This document shows positions 59,251 to 64,000 of a stretch of 64,000 bases of DNA, piece by piece. The position numbers and the translations under genes were made by a program. Location of the stretch: the NCBI GenBank assembly GCA_963969595.1, contig OZ018411.1, positions 9,674,501-9,738,500 on the forward strand. The letters run 5' to 3'. The notes below the pieces were generated by a model. The model was not told where the DNA came from and did no database searches. It worked only from the letters and a program-made list of their open reading frames with translations. This stretch comes from Neckera pumila (lineage: Eukaryota; Streptophyta; Bryopsida; Hypnales; Neckeraceae). Within the stretch, counting starts at the first letter, position 1. The number at the start of each line of letters is the position of its first letter.

Positions 59251-59749
59251 GACCATCTGCAATGCTGTCACAATATACGGCCCAATATCGGTATAGCTAA
59301 CTTTTGAATGCTAAACAATTAGAATTTGAAAATTGTCTTATTGGAAGCGCATCGGAAAGAACTTGGAGAAGGAACAAAAAAAATTTAAAACTAGACATTG
59401 GATAAGTACTTCAAAAGCAAGATACAAATCTGAAATTATACAGGTCTTAGCAAATCATGGTTACCAAAGCAACATTTGGCCATAAACCCTCTAAAAATCG
59501 TCAAATGTGGAGAGTCAATGACCAAATTTTGCTTTGGAAACCGTGATTTGCTAAGACCTCTATAATTTCAGATTTGTATCTTGCTTTTGAAGTACTTGTC
59601 CAATGTCTTGTTTTAAATTTTTTTGTTCCTTCTCCAAGTTCTTTCCAATGCGCTTCTAATAAGACAATTTTCAAATTCTAATTGTTTAGCATTCAAAAGT
59701 TAGCTATATCAATACTGGGCCGTATACCGTGACAGCATTGCAAATGGTC
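59251..59749. mobile_element. PIF/Harbinger-like foldback MITE, 499 bp
   Basis: TTA flanks both ends (59248-59250 and 59750-59752). The ends GACCATCTGCAATGCTGTCA and TGACAGCATTGCAAATGGTC pair. The arms continue almost without a break for about 230 bp each, to GGTCTTAGCAAATC/GATTTGCTAAGACC, leaving a short loop near 59485-59520. The DNA could fold into one long hairpin. Non-coding; it lies just upstream of the MULE reading frame. Confidence 0.85.
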
Positions 59750-59752
59750 TTA

Positions 59753-60299
59753 TATTTTGGGGCTCCAATATTAAAGAAGATTTTTAAAATGAATAGGCGG
59801 TGCTATGAAGTACCATAAGTTTACGTGCACAAATTTTTTTGCGCTCAAAAATTTGTAATTATAGATCCCCACTTGAATAGCAACATCAAAAGAAAAGGCG
59901 TTGTCAGACTCACTTTACTACTGGCGGCTACGTAGTTTCAAAAATTGATGGTGCATTTTACTACCTGACAGGTTTACCACTTGTCAATTTCAAGTAGGCC
60001 TCTAACATGTACACAATACTAATAGCCATCAATTTTGTGTGCAACACCCGGCTTCTAAGCGACTACATATGTGCCCCTTCCTCAGCAAAGAGTCATTTCA
60101 GTTCGGTTGTGTAAGTATAGCCTTAGTTTCTTTGTTGAGGAGTGTTGATGTGGTCTTCTACTTTTTCATGCTTCTAGAGCAACAAAACTCAGTGTTCGTA
60201 GTATTTGCGCATATAAAGAAGAGGAAGAAATGTAGTTCTCTTTACTTTTTGACTTCTAAGGCATTCAAAAGAGCTAGGATGACATGAGGGAAGAAAGCA
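59753..60299. other. Intergenic, no gene seen
   Basis: No recognised domain; the ORF at 60039-60287 is hydrophobic and cysteine-rich but unsupported. Confidence 0.4.
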
Positions 60300-60474
60300 A
60301 TGTCCAAAACAAGTGAGGCGACAGCAGGCAAACTCCAGAAGTCTTTACGCTTTGAGGGAGGAGGTTCTCGCGGAGAAGACGACAGTGAAGGCCAGTGCGC
60401 AGATTCACCACACCAAGCAATTAAGGATGCTGCGGTTCTAAACATTGTAGGAGAGCACAACAACTTCAATGTAA
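60300..60474 (+). CDS. Possible first exon of an unrecognised gene
   Basis: It begins with ATG (60300) and reads about 58 hydrophilic residues (starting MSKTSEATAGKLQKSLRFEG), ending NNFN directly before GTAAGC, a good donor. Local composition is more GC-balanced than its surroundings. No matching second exon could be found in the following 2 kb, and I do not recognise the protein. It may be a gene start, a decayed exon or chance. Confidence 0.2.
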
Positions 60475-62540
60475 GCATATCACTACCATATTTTCATTCT
60501 TTGAAATGCTTTCTGCCGTCCAAGTTATTCAACAGCTGTACGGAAACTTCAATATGGTATTTAGGGGGAGAATGAAAATAGAGTTTTGATTCAATATTGA
60601 GTTAATACTATCGTGACGTTCATTATAGAGTTAGAAATCCATGGACTTCAAAGAAGCGAAGTGTCATGGTATACTACTTGAGTATACAGAATCTAGAACA
60701 TATAGGTTTGGTGCACCCTATTAGAACTTGTGAGGGCAAGAAGAAGTTGTTTTGTTTTCAATGACACCAAGGAATAGAACTCTTTGGCAGTTCTGAATAA
60801 TGTCTTGGACTTCAGGCCAGAATCATCGGTAGGAATCTTAATAGTGACCTCCAAATTTTTCACTGATAACAATTACAGAAAGTAACTTTCTTTATGCCTT
60901 CCACTTTAGAAATATTGTCAATGTTGTAGGTGACAAATGTGATTGATATGGGTATAGAATAGGTTGATTTTACAGTTCTGTTCACACTCATTTTGTTTTG
61001 AAGCTTCCAAATTATGAAGGGAATTTGGTGCAAGCTACAATTCTCAATATTGTAGGCTTAGTCTTTTAAAACCTTATGCAGAGCAATAGAAATTGATCAG
61101 TTTGATTGGAATGAAGGATTTGTCTACATTAGTGCCTTGGATCAATAATTGAACAAATCCAAGAAAATAAATCATGGGGTTAACCCAAAAATATATTTGG
61201 ACAAAGTAGGAATAGGTTGTGCAGTTTGTTTTATCCAGAATATATTATTTTCTCTCTAGGTTTGTAGCTTATACTTTTTCCACTTAGTCTAGTTATTAAA
61301 ATGATATGGACACTCTTAGATTTAATGCAATCAATGCATATTCTCTATAAAGTGAAATGTGTTAAACTTTGAATGGTAATATCAAATTCATTTTCAATAG
61401 ACTAGAAGAGCTTGGAACTTGGTTCATACAAGAGACTATTAAGTTTTAACTGTCAAACACACATCTTTACTTCTACAAAATATTCTCAGTACTGAACATT
61501 CTTAAAAAGCAGAAATCCATTTTCTATCACAGATTAATGGTGTCCCTTGCATGTGACCCCTAAAATTTAATTCTACAACTGGGCGACAAATCAAAATATT
61601 AGGGCTTGTTTCAATTATCTTTGTTTGTGGGGTAATTTTTTTAAACATTTCCGGGAGGAGGAGTAATTCTTAAATTACATTTGAATTAAGTGTTTGTTCA
61701 ATTTAGTGCCTGCAGGAGTAGTTAAACAACAAATCCTATTGGGGCCCTAAAACGTACAGCAATTTCTAGATTGTGAATAATGCAAGAATTGAGCTAATAT
61801 AGCATATGATTTATTTGTGGCAATTGGGAATTGCAATTATTATAAGGCACTTATTAATGAGCCAAATTCGAAAACTACATAAATTAATAAAGTGCAAAAT
61901 AAATATACGCAACAAATAATACCAAAATATTAATTATCCAATTTACCCTAATTCAATATCTTTAGGTTTTTAATGAAAGGCAGCCCTTCAGGTGAAATCA
62001 TTCTAAAATTACCAAATTTTATTATTGCAAATAAGATTTCAAAAAATAGTTTTTAGAAGTGCCTCAAGTTTGAAGAATGTGATCTCGCATTTCTTGAAAT
62101 ATACAACACCCTAATCCCCATGGTCATAGGTCCTTCATGTAATTTTGCACCAAAATAAATTTCCCGCTCACAAGCTCATAGGCTCGCCTACTAGCAACCC
62201 TGGACAATGAGCCAATGTCCAACGGATCAAGGGCCATTGATACAAAGAAGGTTTAACTAAGAATAGTGCAAATGAAATATAGTACCAAACTCCATCAAAA
62301 CCCAATTTGGGTGCTTCAAGGAATTTTGTTATGGATTTTTCTCAAATTCAGTGTCCTTCATTGCATACACTTTACAATTAACTCTAATGTTTAAGGGGTT
62401 TTGTATTACCGTAAAATAAACTTTATACATCTTCTACTCCGTACCATGAAAGATTGAAAGTAGGAATCCATATTGAATTCCATTTCAAATTTTGATGGCT
62501 TTCATGAACTAAAGAATGCCATAATTTATCATGAAGGGCC
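60475..62540. other. Intergenic, no gene seen
   Basis: Very AT-rich with no ORF of note and no clear repeat boundary. Confidence 0.45.
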
Positions 62541-62831
62541 TAAGGTAGGTACACCCAAAATTGCACCCTACCTAAAAATCTGCCATATCACTAATCACTC
62601 TAAGTGCATCTCTAAAATCAATATGTATCTATGTGGAAGAAACAATGTTTGAACATCTACCGAATTTTTTTTTTATTCTTCATAACTTTTGCATACGATA
62701 TCCAAATGCGCTGGATACGATATCCAAATACGCTAGAACCTCCTATCCCTTATCAACAAAAAAAGATATGAAAATTTGACTGGTAACCATAGGCACAGTA
62801 GCAAAAGTGGCGGTTTGGGGGCACCACCTTA
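62541..62831. mobile_element. GGTAGGCACTCCC-type MITE, copy 2
   Basis: The left end is TAAGGTAGGTACACCCAAA and the right end TTTGGGGGCACCACCTTA, an imperfect inverted repeat. It is homologous in inverted orientation to 13742-14014. It contains a local duplication of ATATCCAAATGCGCTGGATACG (about 62698-62735). Confidence 0.6.
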
Positions 62832-63657
62832 AGGTGTGTGTTCGTTGAACCAATTTCCATCACTGACAATAATTCAAAACAATTTAAGCCTTTGGCACCA
62901 TACAAACTCCTTTTTCCATGGTGCAACAGCTTGGTTCAACCAACATTCAAAGGTGGCCATTTTTGCAGTTGAATTGGTCTGAATATTTTCTTGTTCTGTT
63001 AGTATTCTCATGGGCACTTTGGCCTCATGATTGTTGATCTTTGTGTTTTTTGTACCTGAAGAAAGAGTTTGGTAGTTCACCAGGCAGTCACGCAATTTGA
63101 CTCTTAGAGAATCTGAGCATTCTAAGCTTCACACCATTCGCACAACCTTTCTTTCTTTCTTTTTTGGAAACACATGGACAATTTCCATTGATAAGGGGAA
63201 ACAGTATGTACAAAGAACCAGCCAGGGAGTACCCTCGGTGGAAATATTTTCATTTTCTACATCTTTTTCTGCACTATTTTTTATCATATTTTTTTTTTAA
63301 AGAACTGAGGCAAGAGAAGCAAGGAAGGAGCTAACAAGCAGGCAGAAGAGGAGACTAAGTCCAAGCCCCAAACCACATGCCAAGGCGTAAGCCTCCAAAC
63401 ACTACCAGTCGAAAAACAAGCCCTACTTTGGATGACTCAAATCATTGGGACAACTTTAGAATGAATGATACAGTAGGAACTATTGGTAAGAAAAAGATTT
63501 AGCATGGGCTCCACAATGGCAATGGCGAAGGTGGTGCATATGTTAGAAAGCCCCTAGGGCACCGCCACCGTAGTCCACAATCATGGCCCGGTCTGGCAAG
63601 ACTCAAATTTCAAGGAGGTGCAAGAAAGCCGAACTAGAATTGGGTTTTGAATTCTCA
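62832..63657. other. Intergenic, no gene seen
   Basis: Short ORFs without recognised domains. Confidence 0.4.
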
Positions 63658-63925
63658 AATGTTCATTGATTCTGTTCATTCCAAACCGACTCTATTTTCA
63701 TGACGCCTACTCCTGTATCAGTTGCACTTCGATCAGACTGTGCCTTTGAGTTGTTGGGTATACGAACATAATATTCCGGCATTCCGAAGGCTGCAGACAG
63801 AAAGAGGTTGGCAGTTCACCACTTGATGACCAGGCCAGCATGTAAACAGATCCTTAAACTTACCTGAGGACCACTTTGAGAATCTCCGCTTACCAGTCCC
63901 AAGAATGGCAAGCGAGCGTCGAGCC
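63658..63925 (-). pseudogene. Unrecognised spliced-looking segment at the right edge
   Basis: Minus strand. A strong donor (CAG/GTAAGT at 63874/63873) and a strong acceptor (CTTTCTGTCTGCAG before 63790) define an 83-bp intron like those of the real genes here. The 3' exon is open in one frame for about 44 codons (FGMPEYYVRIPNNSK, later GVGVMKIESVWNEQNQ, stop). That frame runs back through GKRRFSKWSS and meets a stop near 63925 without an obvious acceptor. I do not recognise the product. It may be the 3' end of a gene extending past the window, a decayed copy, or chance. Confidence 0.25.
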
Positions 63926-64000
63926 CAAACTGTGGCTTATCTTAACTCAATCCAAAGTCTGCAATTAGCTAGACATTCAATGTGTGACCACGAAAAGAAA

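Noticed and set aside
1..64000. CRISPR arrays, operons, defence islands or biosynthetic clusters
   Set aside because: No spaced identical repeats, no co-directional gene clusters and no such domains. The gene structure is eukaryotic.
1..64000. LTR retrotransposons
   Set aside because: No long direct terminal repeats with TG..CA ends, and no gag, protease, integrase or RNase H motifs were seen in any frame.

Overview
This is a gene-poor, AT-rich stretch of a plant nuclear genome. Three spliced genes with short GT-AG introns occupy roughly 14.8-34.3 kb. All three families are standard in land plants. The proteins look clearly diverged from the flowering-plant versions I know, and the decayed LINE and MULE proteins recall those I associate with non-flowering plants. 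Lineage is therefore inferred only as land plant, possibly non-angiosperm; nothing in the window fixes the species.

Gene block. A minus-strand gene (18285-14792, 7 exons, 370 aa) encodes a YqeG/GEP4-type phosphatidylglycerophosphate phosphatase. It is head-to-head with a plus-strand gene (18751-25114, 15 exons, 576 aa) for the tRNA CCA-adding nucleotidyltransferase. Their start codons are 465 bp apart, so they probably share a bidirectional promoter, which has a telo-box near the CCA-enzyme start. A third gene (29416-34343, 11 exons, 445 aa) encodes an MFSD5/MOT2-like major facilitator (molybdate-anion transporter family). I built these exon models by hand. Phases are consistent throughout and every intron is GT-AG, but none is confirmed by transcript data.

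Left flank (1-14.7 kb) and the rest (34.4-64 kb) are repeats. There is a non-autonomous CACTA-like family: 1-1241 and its inverted copy at 40566-41862, plus 43203-~43740 and 44017-45961. A second family of about 0.85-0.93 kb has CCCCTAAA termini flanked by TTAA. There are hAT-, Harbinger- and other MITE-like foldbacks, tandem arrays, two LINE remnants (3' part of ORF2 at 8271-9290, ORF1 at 48100-49300), and a decayed MULE transposase with an N-terminal zinc finger and a C-terminal SWIM finger (59019-54700).

I found no CRISPR array, operon, defence system, convincing tRNA or rRNA gene, or intact LTR retrotransposon. The most unusual signals are non-coding: a MITE pair (38701-39022 and 53366-53686) with an internal hairpin whose two copies differ by compensating changes, a 20-bp bZIP-type palindrome recurring in every CACTA-like copy, and the TTAA-flanked family.
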